A stretch of 64,000 nt of DNA. Source: Rhododendron vialii (taxonomy: Eukaryota; Streptophyta; Magnoliopsida; Ericales; Ericaceae). The notes under the pieces were generated by a model, which was given only the letters and a program-made list of their open reading frames with translations, was not told the origin of the DNA and did no database searches. The position numbers and the translations under genes were made by a program. Positions within the stretch are counted from its first letter, which is position 1. Each line of letters starts with the position of its first letter. Positions 24,001 to 35,493 of the stretch are shown here, piece after piece. The DNA is taken from contig NC_080561.1 of NCBI RefSeq assembly GCF_030253575.1, positions 36,637,564 through 36,701,563 of the forward strand, in the 5' to 3' direction.

Positions 24001-24314
24001 TCACCCTATGGTCTTTCATTTCTTCCTTATGGTCTTGGCGCCATAAACAGTAGCTCCCAAATTTCTCTTCACAAAAATTTTCACTCTCTTCGCTGACACC
24101 TTTCATATTTCCAGTGACTTCAGCAGCACCCCCAACAATCCTAGTGCTCTGAAATAGATTTTAAAGAGATCAAGATCTATGAAGCCCAAACATTGCCCAA
24201 ACAAACAATTCACATGATGAGAAAACTCAGCTAATTGCTCCAGTAGATACTTACATCTACTCTGTGTTGTGGTTTCGGCACATCAATTGGCACAGGAAAG
24301 CCTGGAACTGTACC

Positions 24315-24362
<48 letters not shown>

Positions 24363-27300
24363 GTAATATAGAAAAAAGAAAGAAGCTCCAATCAACTGTT
24401 TTAAGGAAAAAGAATGTGGAAGCAATGCCAGCAAAAACCAGGTCTGTGTAAGTTGATTAAGCAGGGAAACTGTACCTGTAGTTTTATTTTCAACTTCCTC
24501 GAGTGCACTTGTATTAAAATCCTGATATGAGAAAGAGGGAGAAGGAGAATTTAAAAATCTTATCAACCATGGTTGAGACTAATTAAATACATACATGCAT
24601 TCACATCAAACATGATCTCAGATGCCTACCATAAGTATGCATCAACATACAAGAGCTAGTCCGTGATAAAAGCATCAGTAAGCTTCAAATGGAAGACCTA
24701 TAAGTCAAGGTCTTAAATTTTGTGACAAAGTGATAACGAATATAGTATGTGAAAGAAAGGGGGAAAACATAGGGCTGAAAGTGGATTTTTTAGTATGTGA
24801 AACAGTGAAAGGGAAAAAACGTAGGAGTGAAAGTGGATGTATTTCTCCATTTCGAAAGAAATGAGAAAAGTGATAGAAACAGAAATTTTAAAAGTGATCA
24901 AGTTTCGATGGCCATTCAGAAAAGGATCCTTGTCAGAAATCCGTCCATAACCAACGAAAAAAAGGGAGACAAAAGAAAAGACGTATCTATAAGATGCACC
25001 ACAACAATGTGAGCCTCACAAGTCACAACATAACTGAAGCTTTTGGTAAGAACTTTTTTCCTCATGAATTTCACATGAAGATTTGAAAAAAAGAAAAACT
25101 CTGAAGTAACCAAGGGATGAATGAAACTTGAGGGGCTAGAATGTCAAGCATGTCTATATTAACGGATATCTTTCAAGGTGGTAAGAAGCACGAAGAGCAA
25201 AAATTAATGATCAAGTGTAAGATAAAGACCAGTCTAAGTTGGTAATCACCCTTACAACGTACTTTCACCTCCAGGAATCCCACAAGCACCGGAAACAAAG
25301 TCCACTTTTTTCCAATGGTAAATTAGTAAGCAATTACAGGAACACTATATACCACATAGCAGTGCAAGAAGTTCATGTCTTAAGCATCAGAGAAGAATGC
25401 AAGGAACCTTTGGAAGAGTTGGTATTAATCTTCTTATAAGGTCTTCGGCATGTGTGGATTGGTCCCCCTTCCAACAAATAAATAAAACTAGTTATACAAG
25501 ATATCATTGTGTAAGAGAAAAATAAGTGTTTTCCATCTTCCCATCTCAAAACAAGTATACAAGCCCCGAGTATTTAAACCAGTTCCAAAACTATCCAGGT
25601 TCTTCTATTGACCACTAGAAAGCTACAAACTGCAAAATGCTCGTACATAACCCACTACCTTAGACTGATTCGCGGAGTTGCTGCTTTTGCGTTGATTATA
25701 AACTTCAAAACCATTCTGATTCCCAGACAAACAAGGAAAAATCGATGAATATAACAAACAAATGCACCACATCAGAAAATGTATATACTAGTTGGGAATA
25801 CTAAATTTAGAAATGCCTTGAAGTCCTTACTGAAGCTGAAGATTGTTTTTCAGTTGCATATGCTGCAGAAGATACAGAAAACATGTTAAAACAATGTAAC
25901 ATACAACAGAAAACCACAAATGAAAGAATGTATCCTGGCATGAATAGGTTGCAAAATCAGGAGTACTAGTCTACAATAGCATAATAAGGAGAATAATAAT
26001 ATGACAACCACCGCCCAATATCCCATATCTTATTGGACATTAATGTCTTTAAAGAGATTCCAATATTTATTGAATTAAAGGATTGATGAGTTGTTTACTT
26101 GTAGTCACTTGTCTCTTTTATGTTTTCTCTTTTATTTTATTTTCTTGTTTTAAGTTGCTATCGAGGACTTCTTGTATTTTTTTTTGTTTTGAGAACTTTC
26201 TACTTCATCAAATTCTGCCAACCAAAATAAAAGACCATTGCATACCAACTGAAATTTCAAGTATTTTCCTAAATTTTTCCATTTCTAAGTGTGAATATTT
26301 CGGTATCTACATAGACTGTGTCGTTCAATGAATCCAAGGTTTATTACTCAATAACTAATATGGATATTATACTTAATAGGTGCGAAATGTAAATTTCCTA
26401 TTTGCAACATTGCAATTGGAAAGTATTAAGTCACAACCAAAAAGAAATCACTTTAATTATGTTCTGTCTTTTGAGCAATCCAAAAAAATATCTAAATTCG
26501 TGAAAGCCCCCCCTCTTTTTTAAGCAATGGTAAGAACTTCATTGACGAACAAAAGTTTATGTTAAGCGGTCTAGCATCACTATACCTATTTCTAGCGGAA
26601 ACGTGAACCAAAACTCAAAATAATAATTATACCATCAAAGTAATACAAACTTTTGTGAAATACCGTGTATATAGATACATGTATGTGAATAAATATACAT
26701 GTACATATACACTTACTTCAATTTGCCTAACTCCGCTAAATTCATGGTTTTCGCCAGTGAATTACGAAATTTTATATGAAGGTTACCACGTGAAAGAAAG
26801 AGCTTAGAAAGGAAACTGATAATATGATTTAAACTAACATTCTCTGTGTTGTGTCTCTAAGTAACCATCAGAAATCTATTCTGACAAAGGGAGAACCCAC
26901 CGAGGTGTAGACAAAACTCTGCCATTGTATCAACTTTTCCTATGCCCTAAACACCCCATTGAAAAGATAAGTTAGTACTTATGACATGGAAGTTAATTTC
27001 AACTTAAGAGTTAAGGCGCAGAATTGTCACGTCGCATTTTAAGATAACTATTTAATTAATTTGTATTACCATAGCTGGTCATACATACACACAATCTGAT
27101 CATCCCTTTCAAAACCTGTAATTTATTACAGTTTCCTCCAATGGAAAAATAGAATGGCTCCCCTAAAACGATAGAAACACCAGCACCATGAAACACCAAG
27201 GTTTCTCACCATAAAGCGAATTGTCGAGAAGTTAAAGAGGATGTTTGGTTGTTTCATTTTCTATGAACAAGAAGTGTATGCATCAGACGTTTGTGAGAGA

Positions 27301-29478
27301 TAAGGGTTTTCTGCAGTGCATAAATTTACGACCTTCCAAAATTTGCAAGGCCAACTTTTAACAAAATTCGCTACCTTTTTCTGATTATATCCTTTTCATG
27401 GTTAATCACCACCCACGGATATAAGTTGGGTTTTTAATTTAGTTTCCTTGACCACAAAATTCTATTTATTCAATGCTTTGACTTTATATTTTTGTTAATT
27501 GCACACACATTATGTGTGCACACCTTCTAGCAAATGTCTAGAGGGGACATGTAGTATCTCTTTTCAAGAGAAATGGAAATATATTAAATGGATCTGAAAT
27601 TGTATGTCTCTGAGCATTTCAACCTGATTAGAAACCGCAGTACATGACCTAATCAAGAGGAAATACGAAGCAGACAACAAATTGACTATCGGAAAATACA
27701 CTACTTTTTCTGATTATATCCTTTTCATGGCCAATCACCTCCCACCAAAAAAAGTTGAATTTTTAATTTGGTTTCCAAAACCACAAAGTTCTATTTATCA
27801 AATACTTTGACAATGTATTCTTCTTAATTGTACGCACACACGCACACCTTCTAGTGAACATCTAGAGCGAAAATATAGCAGTATCTCCTTTTCAAGAGAA
27901 AGAGAAATATACTGAATGGATATAAATTCATCAGAAACGCAGCAGATAACCTAATTAAGAGGAAGTACGACGCAGACAACAAATTGAGAGGAAGTGCGAA
28001 CAACAAATTGGCTGTCGGAAAACACACTACTTTTTCTGATTCGGCCAATCACCACCCACCAAAATAAGTTGAATGTTTTATTTGGTATCCTAGATCACAA
28101 AGTTCTATTTATTGATGACTTTGACTATCTATTTTTCTTAATCGCAGACACGCGCACACCTAGTGAACGTCGAGAGCGGAAATATGGCAGTTTCTCTTTT
28201 TCAAGAGAAAGGGAAATAATAAATGGATCTAAATTCATCAGAAACACAGCAGATGACCTAACTGAGAGGAAGTACGAAGCGGACAACAAATTGACTGGCA
28301 GAAAATACACTATTTTTTTCTGATTATATCCTTTCATTGGCCAATCACCACCCACCGAAATAAGTCGAATTTCAACTTATTTTTATTGGTTTCATAGACC
28401 ACAAAGTTAAATTTATTACTACTTAAACAGTTTGAACATCTATTCTTCTTAATTACACACGAGCACACTGAATATCTACACCGGAGATATAGGATTATCT
28501 CTTTTCTAAGAGAAAGGTGAATGTACTAAATGAACATGAAATCGCAGATCTCAGAGCATTGCAAACTCATAAGGCACTGCAGCAGATGATCTAATTGAGA
28601 GGAAAGACAAAACAGACAATAAATTGACAGTAGGAATCAATAGAGCTGGACTTTGAGAAGCTTGATTGTAATTGAATTTAAAACACACGCGTTGACCACA
28701 AAATTCTATTTGTTAAATGCATTGACTTTGTATATATTTCTTAATTGGACGTACATTATACTAAATTTTCATCTGTGAAATATAGTATCTATTTTTTCAA
28801 GAGAAAGGGAACCACATTAAATGGATATATGAAATCGCAGGTCTCGAAAGCATTTTAAATTCATCAGACACCACAGCAGATTACTATATTTTTTAGGAAA
28901 TACGAATCGGACAACAAATCGACAGTAGAAACCAATAGAGCCGGATTTCGCAAAGCTCGATTAGTATTGAACTTAAAGCATACACCTATCAGTATCATAG
29001 TAATCTATTGATCTAAACCTAACTACCTAAGTCCTAAAATATACAATGCGTCTAACCTTAACCTAGTGATTCTTGTCAAATCTCATATCGTGCTTTTTTT
29101 GTCATAATTTGTCTTTCCTCGTGAGTTACGCTAGATCTAGGCCTCTCCTCCCTATGCTCCCCGCGCTCTATCCTCCCACAGCGCTCGCGCGCTCTCACTC
29201 CTCGGTGTCGCTAATTTTAGTAGTTTGGAATGCTCTATTAAAAAACGTTTACGCTCGCACTCTAGTTCGCGCACGCGCATATGTGACGTAGATCTAGACC
29301 GACAAAAATGTCAGATTCCAAACGAGGAGAGAGAGAAATACGTACCGGTGGCGGAGTGAAAGCTGTTATGGAGGCCAAGCAAGAAGGCAAGGGGGACGAG
29401 CATGGAAAGCAAGACGAGGCCCAGGACCGCCGCGATTACGAAGCCCCGCCATCGCCGTTTCGCCGCCGGTAGAGTCAT
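18088..29478 (-). CDS. GAUT7: GAUT7-type galacturonosyltransferase (GT8), nine exons
   Basis: Exons in transcript order: 29478-29346, 25862-25831, 25715-25659, 24521-24476, 24313-24255, 24148-23844, 20391-20034, 19670-19125, 18369-18088 (stop 18,088-18,090). They total 1,818 nt, 605 residues, against about 619 for Arabidopsis GAUT7; all junctions are GT/AG and in phase. The protein is a type II Golgi membrane protein: short basic N-terminus (AAKRRW), one membrane segment at about residues 13-36 (MLVPLAFLLGL), a variable stem from four small exons, conserved stretches FGSYCLWR, VARAYYPSIAK and DCNNVDKKLRQ, then the GT8 domain with metal-binding LDDD (434-436) and HFNGNMKPW (567-575), ending SDCNVNP. 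GAUT7 is known to anchor GAUT1 in the Golgi complex that makes homogalacturonan, and the Arabidopsis protein is reported to have little activity itself. An in-frame ATG at 29,563-29,565 would add 29 residues; the start at 29,478 fits the family better. Confidence 0.95.
19735..20002. mobile_element. Stowaway-type MITE in GAUT7 intron 7
   Basis: The ends CTCCTTCGTCCCCTTTT and GGGACAAAGGGAG are inverted and flanked by TA at 19,733-19,734 and 20,003-20,004. The element occupies most of the 363-bp intron and ends only about 31 bp from the 5' splice site of exon 7 (20,033). Confidence 0.85.
21100..22560 (-). mobile_element. LINE (L1-type) fragment: decayed endonuclease region
   Basis: On the minus strand in GAUT7 intron 6 one reads, in order, KIPSWNVQGLNDLDKRTIG (about 22,400-22,455), LQ-ET-like and MEGMTNGIF blocks, VYGPVL, then WCIGRDFNVISFPAE in the frame 22,139-21,903, and further down PSWL/L-like linker remnants. 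The order WN-x-x-GLN, then GDFN(V/I) is that of the apurinic-type endonuclease of plant L1 LINEs. Several stops and frame shifts are present and no reverse-transcriptase motif remains, so it is a dead 5' fragment in the same orientation as the host gene. Confidence 0.75.
23122..23686. mobile_element. Mutator-like element related to the GC-rich foldback
   Basis: The ends TTCTAAAAATGCTAGGCGCTAG and, inverted, GGCTGCCTAGGCCGACTTTTAGAACA resemble the termini of the element at 4,618-5,273 (TGTTCTAAATGGCGCTTGGCG). It lies in GAUT7 intron 6. The interior is AT-rich with scattered GACTAATCCCCG-type motifs and a (TTCAAAG)n run at 23,347-23,376. No clear target duplication is visible. Confidence 0.55.
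24317..24361. repeat. (GA)n microsatellite forming a polypyrimidine tract
   Basis: About 45 bp of nearly pure GA on the plus strand, hence (CT)n on the transcribed strand of GAUT7. It ends directly at the CAG acceptor of exon 5 (exon begins at 24,313), so the microsatellite is the polypyrimidine tract of that 3' splice site. Confidence 0.9.
27200..28990. repeat. About five degenerate ~300-bp tandem repeats in GAUT7 intron 1
   Basis: The block 'TCTAGAG...ATATAG.AGTATCTC.TTTTCAAGAGAAA.GG' recurs at about 27,535, 27,858, 28,167, 28,470 and 28,765, spacing 323, 309, 303 and 295 bp. Each is followed by a conserved 'ATTCATCAGAAACNCAGCAGAT' type block, a GAGAGGAA(G/A)TACGAAGC-like block and 'ACAAATTGAC', then ACCACAAA(A/G)TTCTATTTATT. 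Identity between units is moderate and ends are frayed. No open frame is shared by the units. Confidence 0.8.
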
Positions 29479-29897
29479 CTCCTCCTCATTATTTCTTCTC
29501 CCCCAATTTTTCTCAGCCTCTGTGTATATCTTTTTCCTACTTCTCTTTTTGCTTCTTCCGATCAATCACCAACAGAGGTACGTATCAACAACCCCAGATT
29601 AGTACAATGCCGTCGCCATAATCATCATCGGTGCGACTGACAACGGCCGTGGATTGTTTGTCTGCGTGTTTTCTGATCAGATCTGACCTCCCCTCGAATC
29701 AACACACGTTCTCGCGTCAAAATGGGAAAGAGAAGAGCGATGGGGGGAGGAATTAACTGATCTAGTGGGTGTGGCTTTACCATTTTGGTCCATGGAAGTT
29801 CGATTTGAACAGTTAGAACCCTGTAGTTTCAATTGAGTTTCAATACAGTCCCCCAATCGAGACCGGTTAATAATTTTGGACAGAAAGTAGGGTCCGG
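29479..29897. promoter_or_regulatory. Upstream region and presumed 5' leader of GAUT7
   Basis: Sequence immediately upstream of the chosen GAUT7 start. It is CT/GA-rich near the start codon, as plant leaders often are. I found no convincing TATA box in the expected place, and the transcription start cannot be set from sequence alone. Confidence 0.35.
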
Positions 29898-30089
29898 GGA
29901 TGCTGCCGAGCAGCTCCCTATAGAGTGGTTGCAGAGAGGACGATCCAGCCGTTTATCTCAGCACAGACGGCTCGGGTAGAATCTGAATCGTCCATTGCTC
30001 GGTTAAAATTCGAATCGTCGATTGCCAAGATGAATGGCTAGATCGGTCGCTCTGCACCACTCTACAAGGTGATGCTCGACAACATCTCC
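29898..30089. mobile_element. Foldback MITE upstream of GAUT7
   Basis: The left end GGATGCTGCCGAGCAGC...TATAGAGTGGTTGCAGAG pairs with the right end CTCTGCACCACTCTACAAGG...GATGCTCGACAACATCTCC. The total is about 190 bp and the interior contains inverted AATCGTC motifs. It lies about 420 bp upstream of the GAUT7 start codon. Confidence 0.65.
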
Positions 30090-31104
30090 TATTCTCAGGA
30101 AGTGAGTGTGGACGAAACTACCAAAGTGAGTATAGTAATAATTCAATTTGATTTACCAACCTTTCACCATCACCACTGCCAAGTTTCGTCGTCATCTCTC
30201 TGTCTCTCCTCCATCTTCCACTGCTACAATCACATAAACTCTTCACCACCACAAACAAATGCCATTCGTTCTTGTCACCAACCCCCTCCATTGCTAATGT
30301 ACCCCCTCCCACTCACAAGCAGACAGCAAAATATAAATAAAATTGAAAAATAATAGTTAAAATAGTACAATCGGAATTCATTGATCTTAGTATTCATTTG
30401 TATACTTTAATTCATTTTTTTTATTGAACAATTTTTTAAATTGAAAAACTCAACATTCGATTTTTAGCACTTAATTTTCAATTTTCAATTTCGATCTTAT
30501 AACATATCAACTAGCTTGTAGGATTAGCTCATAACCTCATAGTGTGTTTTGGGATAGGAAAAGATGAAAATTATCAGCCTTTTAGGGGCAAGCAATGGTG
30601 GAAATTATCATTTACCCTACAAAGAGGCCCACGTGAGAAGCTCGTACTCAATTTTGTTGTTCAAATCGTTAATGTTTGTGATAGGGGACTACACTGAAAC
30701 TAATTCAAGACTACGGTGATATACTAGTTGCCTGAGTTCAAATACAGGGACCGCAATGAATCTCAAACAGTGAAATTTATCCCTAATTATTTGGGATATG
30801 AGCTCTGATCTGGTGGTCTCGTGACTTTGATCATAAACAAATAGTTACGCTAAGACCGGTGGGGCCGATGGTTGAAGAATAAACAAAGTTATGTGCGACA
30901 TAAATGCGTGGCTCCGACCCCGCCATTTTTAAAAATCTCACTTCTGCCTATATAGTATATAAATTATTCGATGCAGTTGTGGCCAAATTAATATGAAATT
31001 GTTCCACCATAATTAAAGGGTGTCACTAATGAATTTTTTTTATTTTTTTGCTAAAACTGTGGTGCATAAAACTATTGTGTCATGTGCAAAGTACAAGACT
31101 TTTA

Positions 31105-31465
31105 GGCCCCGTTTGATAAACGGATTGGAGATTGGGATTGGATTGCTAAGGTGATAGTATTAGTAATACTGTGTTTGGTCTCCAAAATTGGTCTGGATTG
31201 GTAGTCCCATGGGATGAACAATCCGGGCCATAGGGGGTATTAGCAACCCTTGGGACTTGGTATTCGTAGTCCAATCCCGACCCATTCTCATTACCAATTT
31301 CTTTTATCAATCCACTCCCATCATCTAATCTGATCTGAAACAAAACATGATATTAATAATCATATCATCTAATTACATTCCAAACAAACATACTCATTAC
31401 CAATCCCAATCATAATTTCATCTCCTTACGAATTCCATCCATCTATCACTGTTATCAAACGGGGC
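31105..31465. mobile_element. MITE with GGCCCCGTTTGATAA ends
   Basis: The terminal inverted repeats GCCCCGTTTGATAA and TTATCAAACGGGGC bound a ~360-bp AT-rich body with ATTGGGATTGGATT-like inverted motifs, as in plant PIF/Harbinger- or hAT-like MITEs. The target duplication is not clear. Confidence 0.75.
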
Positions 31466-31856
31466 ATGCATTAGAGTTTTGACACATATAAAAATAATTT
31501 TTTTATTATCATTTTCCTAATTAAAACGTCTTAATTGTACCCCTCTAACAATTATTTGTGCCTCTAACGAACTTTTACTGTTTATGTTCGCATCGGGCCA
31601 TTTTTTGGAGGAAGAATGAGAAGGGAGGGGAGAGAGATTATCTCTTCGGAAGGGTCTTAGCTAACACCGCCCCTTAGGCTAATTCAGGTGAGAAAAAAAT
31701 TGAATTACCCCTAAAACTTTATTAGTATCCATGCCATGATTTTATGAGGGCAAATCAAGTAATTTTCACATTATCTACTCTTATTTACCCATATCAACTA
31801 CCGTAACACTCAAAGCAATTGTAAGCTAATTTCCTTTATACCATATCCATCTCTTA

Positions 31857-32553
31857 AGAGCATCCACAGTGGTATAATTAAAACAAAAAATGTTGCTAAA
31901 GTTATGAACATTTGCTAAAACAAGAGCTCACATTGGCAAAATCAAACTTAGCAACCTCTTAGCAACTCATCAAATTTTGGCTATTGGATAATCAAAACTA
32001 ACAATTTTTTGCCAATAATCAAATTTAGTTGTCCCCACATTTTTTTCAATCAAGTACACCATCATTACAAAAAAAAAAAACCATCTCTCTTTCATTTTCA
32101 ACATGTTTCTAAGAAAAATACTTTTAATAACTGTTTTTATTTTTTTGCAAAAATTGTTGTGTACTTAAACTGTTTTTTCCCAAGACTTTTTTCTTTTTTT
32201 TTTCAAAAATTGTTCTTTTAAAAAAAATTAATTTCAAAGAACCATTTTTTAATTCAAAAACTATTTTTTTTTTACTTTTTCACAAAAACTGTTTTTTTAA
32301 TCAAAGTTTTCAAAAAACTATCTTCTCTTTTTCAAATAACCTATTTTTATTAGTCTGAAAACTATTTTAAAAAAATTATTTTCCATGTCACAATTTTTAG
32401 ATTTTTATAAGTTGAAAAAGTAATGTGGCAAGTTTTGGTTATTCAATTTTGATTGAACTATTGTGGACCTCTACATTTCTAACCTTAGCAACCCCATAAA
32501 TGGATAACAAAAAGATGATATGTCAACTTTTGATTATTCCGCTACGGATGCAC
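31857..32553. mobile_element. PIF/Harbinger (Tourist)-like MITE
   Basis: The left end GAGCATCCACAGTGGTATAAT and the right end ATTATTCCGCTACGGATGCAC are inverted repeats. The TTA trinucleotide flanks both sides (31,854-31,856 and 32,554-32,556), the usual PIF/Harbinger target duplication. The interior is very AT-rich and non-coding. Confidence 0.7.
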
Positions 32554-33264
32554 TTATCCACCTAAAATTTTATATCTCATCAAACGAGCCATATATCTTC
32601 TATCAACATTTACTATCTCTTGCAGTTTTTCAATATATTGTTTAAACTATATTTTTATGTTAAGGAAACAAAAATGGGTTCACAAATATATATTTTTTCC
32701 TGATAAGGTACCTTTATCATTATATATAGCCCAAACATACGTACAATCAGTACCCCGAATGAAAAAACCAAAACACTCCTAGCAGGTCATGCAAGACCAA
32801 ACCAGAGAGCAAAATCAGTCTAAAAAACAGCAGGCACAAAGAGCCAACAAAACACTACAAAAGTTAAAGCGATTATGAGACATTGAGCTAAAAAAGTTAA
32901 AGGGTATTTTGAAAGAGAGAAACTTCTTTCGGAGCGATCCGTAAACTTTGTTTACGATGCTCAATTACGTGCGTCCAAAATTATTTTGTACGGTCTGGAT
33001 TTTAAAAAAAAAATGTTCACGAGAATAGTTGTTTAACTATTTTCGCGAATAGTTTTTTTTTAAAATTTGGATAATTGATTGCCGAAATTAACGGACGGCT
33101 GAGATTGCGCTAAACCGTGAATAATTTGAAATAAGTTTCTCTCATTTTGAAAACTTCCTCCAATGAAAACTTCCTCCAAAAAGGTCAAACGTTGTAGAAG
33201 TCCTTGGCAAAAACAGTTTAATGCTGAAATCTGATCCAACAATAATGAGGCCCATTATCGAAAG

Positions 33265-33487
33265 GGAAATAAGTACTTAATATTATTTAAGAAGGTAATT
33301 TCAAGCTAAAAAATTATGTGTTTATGCAAATAATTTTCCTATCAATATGGATCTTGTTTGATAGATTTTATTGAGATATTTTATACAGTGCAAAAAAAAT
33401 TGAAAATTTATTTTTCATTTACATTATTTTTAAGTTTGAAAATGTGAAATAAGTACTTAATTTTTAAGAAGGTGTTCTGGAACGGGA
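33265..33487. mobile_element. Second copy of the 7,090-7,848 MITE family
   Basis: Blocks such as GCAAATAATTTTCC, ATGGATCTTGTTTGATAGAT and CATTTACATTATTTTTNAGTTTG match the right half of the element at 7,090-7,848, ending at the same GGAACGG terminus. The left side is shorter and lacks the GC-rich nested foldback. Confidence 0.7.
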
Positions 33488-34697
33488 CCTGACTAATACT
33501 AGTATTTTCTAAGCTCACACAACGTTGTTAAATTAAAATATATGACTAGATGCATTCTAATACTTTATATTGCATTTATTGTGGTTTCTAGAATCGTCAT
33601 AAACAAAGTTTCTATCCATATTTTTCCAGTTCCGCATCACGTTATCACTTCAACGTGCTCAACATATCCATGTTTAAAAAAGGTTGGTACACCTGATCAA
33701 ACAAATACAAGTTCATGAGTGTTCTCGGCAGAGTAGAAATAAAATGGTAAAATGCTGAAACTGTTTGTTGTTTTTTTGTTAGTGGAGGTTCATTTACATG
33801 CCAAGCATGCCCTTTGCAAAATTTAAATCGTGCGATTTGATTTGAAAGAAGGGTTAAAAAGTAAACCAAAGCCACTGTTTAAAAACAAAAAAAAGTAACC
33901 AAAGTGATCCTGCTCGAAGGGTTACCTGTATTTCTTTGAGAATTAATTCGGGGGAATGAATTTCGCTCCCCAAAATTGCTAACATCTCTAGTGATAGTGC
34001 TGAAATTCATATAAAGTTGATTTTCACGCTTTTCAAATTGTTAATTTTGAAAAGTGCAAAAATTAATATGGAGTTAATTTTACCCTCCCTTTGAAGTGCG
34101 GTTAATAATTTAGGGAGTGCAAAAATCACCCCCTTTATTGGGGTGTGTCTATATGTTTTCCCCTTGTTTTTGTATCCAAGGATTGCCTATCGGATGTGAC
34201 GGGTTCCATAACGACCATGAGCTAACGGACACATAAGCCCTACTTTGAGTCTCGCTTAAATGATTCGAGCTGTTTGATAATTTAAAAAAGAAACCGAGTA
34301 GTCTGTGGAAAATCAATTAAATCTGATATGTGTTGGTGTTTAATTTAATCTTTCATTGAGATGTATGGAACCGTTGATTCCCTTAGAGCATCTCCTATGC
34401 ACTCTTCATTCCTCCATATCTCTATATTTTACTCATTTATTAAAACGGTATTTTGGAGGATGTTTTTTTTTTCTCCAATCCATCGTTCATTTCTCCGCAT
34501 CTTCGTATTTTCATCTTGGAGATTTGACGCACCCACGGAAGAATAGAAGTGTATTGATTGGAAAAATTTACGTGGTAGATGTGGTGCAGACAAACACATC
34601 ACGTAAACAGAAACGATAACTCAAGAACATTTCAGGATCTACTTTTAGAGAGAGAGAGAGAGAGACTATAGAGCGAATATTCAATTTCCTAACTGCC

Positions 34698-34705
34698 TAT
34701 ATATA
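34698..34705 (+). promoter_or_regulatory. Probable TATA box of the lipin gene
   Basis: TATATATA lies shortly upstream of a (GA)n tract (34,720-34,749) that would be at or just past the transcription start. Another (GA)n lies at 34,649-34,666. The spacing suits a plant promoter. GA repeats near plant start sites are commonly bound by BBR/BPC-type factors; that role here is inferred. Confidence 0.5.
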
Positions 34706-34717
34706 CACACACATAGG

Positions 34718-34719
<2 letters not shown>

Positions 34720-34751
<32 letters not shown>

Positions 34752-35493
34752 CATCTTTGATTTCAATCAGCTGCGAGATTGCTCCGCCCTCGTCTCCGCA
34801 GCCGGGTACGAGAAAGCTTTCTTCCAATCCGAAAACTAATTAAATTCCGTAAGTGAAAAATAATTAGTATTAAAGTTGACATTTTTTTCACGGATTCGAA
34901 GTCAATTATCATTGTTGCGTGGTCGTTTTATCTTGCTGCTGTCAAATTTCGATACTTTCAATGCATTCGAGTTCAGTTTTAAAAAAAGAAAGAAATGTGT
35001 TTGTGTTCGGTTTGATTTGGTTTATCATTTCTTAATTTGGATTCCATGCAGATATCGCGAACAGATATTCAGCTCCGGTTAAAAACAGTTGTTAGATTGT
35101 TCAATACCAGTAAGATTTTTACCAATTTATGTTGGTGTTTTTGGGATTCTTTGATTGGTTGCATCTGTTGGATTGCAAAATAACGCTAGGGTGGGGTTCT
35201 TGACGACCCCCCCTCCCCCTTTTTTTTATAGTTTCAATGTACTTTACTTCGGGTTGACTTAGTTTATGTGTATGATCAAATGATCATTTCGTAATTTGGC
35301 TTGCATGCAGATACCAAGAACGAGAACTGGGGATATTTTGCTGATTTCAGTTGTTAGATTGTAAAATACCACTAGGGTTTTGTCCAATTTGGATTCTTTG
35401 ATTGCGATTGTTAGATTGCAAAATAACACTAGGGTGGGGTTCTTGCCCTTTTTTGTTGTTGGGGATCAATAATAATTTGTAAGTTGAGAACAA
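34720..35493 (+). other. Presumed 5' leader of the lipin gene, with an internal duplication
   Basis: It begins with (GA)n and GC-rich sequence (CTCCGCCCTCGTCTCCGCAG) with possible donors near 34,803-34,811. Two acceptor-like ATGCAG sites (35,051 and 35,310) lie in a ~250-bp degenerate direct duplication. AATTTGGNTTNCATGCAGATA appears in both halves, and a TGCAAAATAAC(G/A)CTAGGGTGGGG block appears at about 35,174 and 35,417. The leader is therefore probably spliced, perhaps with alternative non-coding exons. The exact exon pattern needs transcripts. Confidence 0.45.

Larger units (their letters stand above)
30090..34690. other. Intergenic region between divergent GAUT7 and lipin genes
   Basis: AT-rich, with no supported gene. 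It holds MITEs at 31,105-31,465, 31,858-32,553 and 33,265-33,487. The stretch 32,040-32,400 is a low-complexity mixture of CTTTTT and AAAAAA runs inside the second of these. The open frames of 60-94 codons found here have no exon features. Confidence 0.6.

Noticed and set aside
29479..29565. Upstream in-frame ATG as the start of GAUT7
   Set aside because: It would place 29 lysine/arginine/glutamate-rich residues before the usual short basic N-terminus; family members start close to the KRRW motif. Kept only as an alternative.
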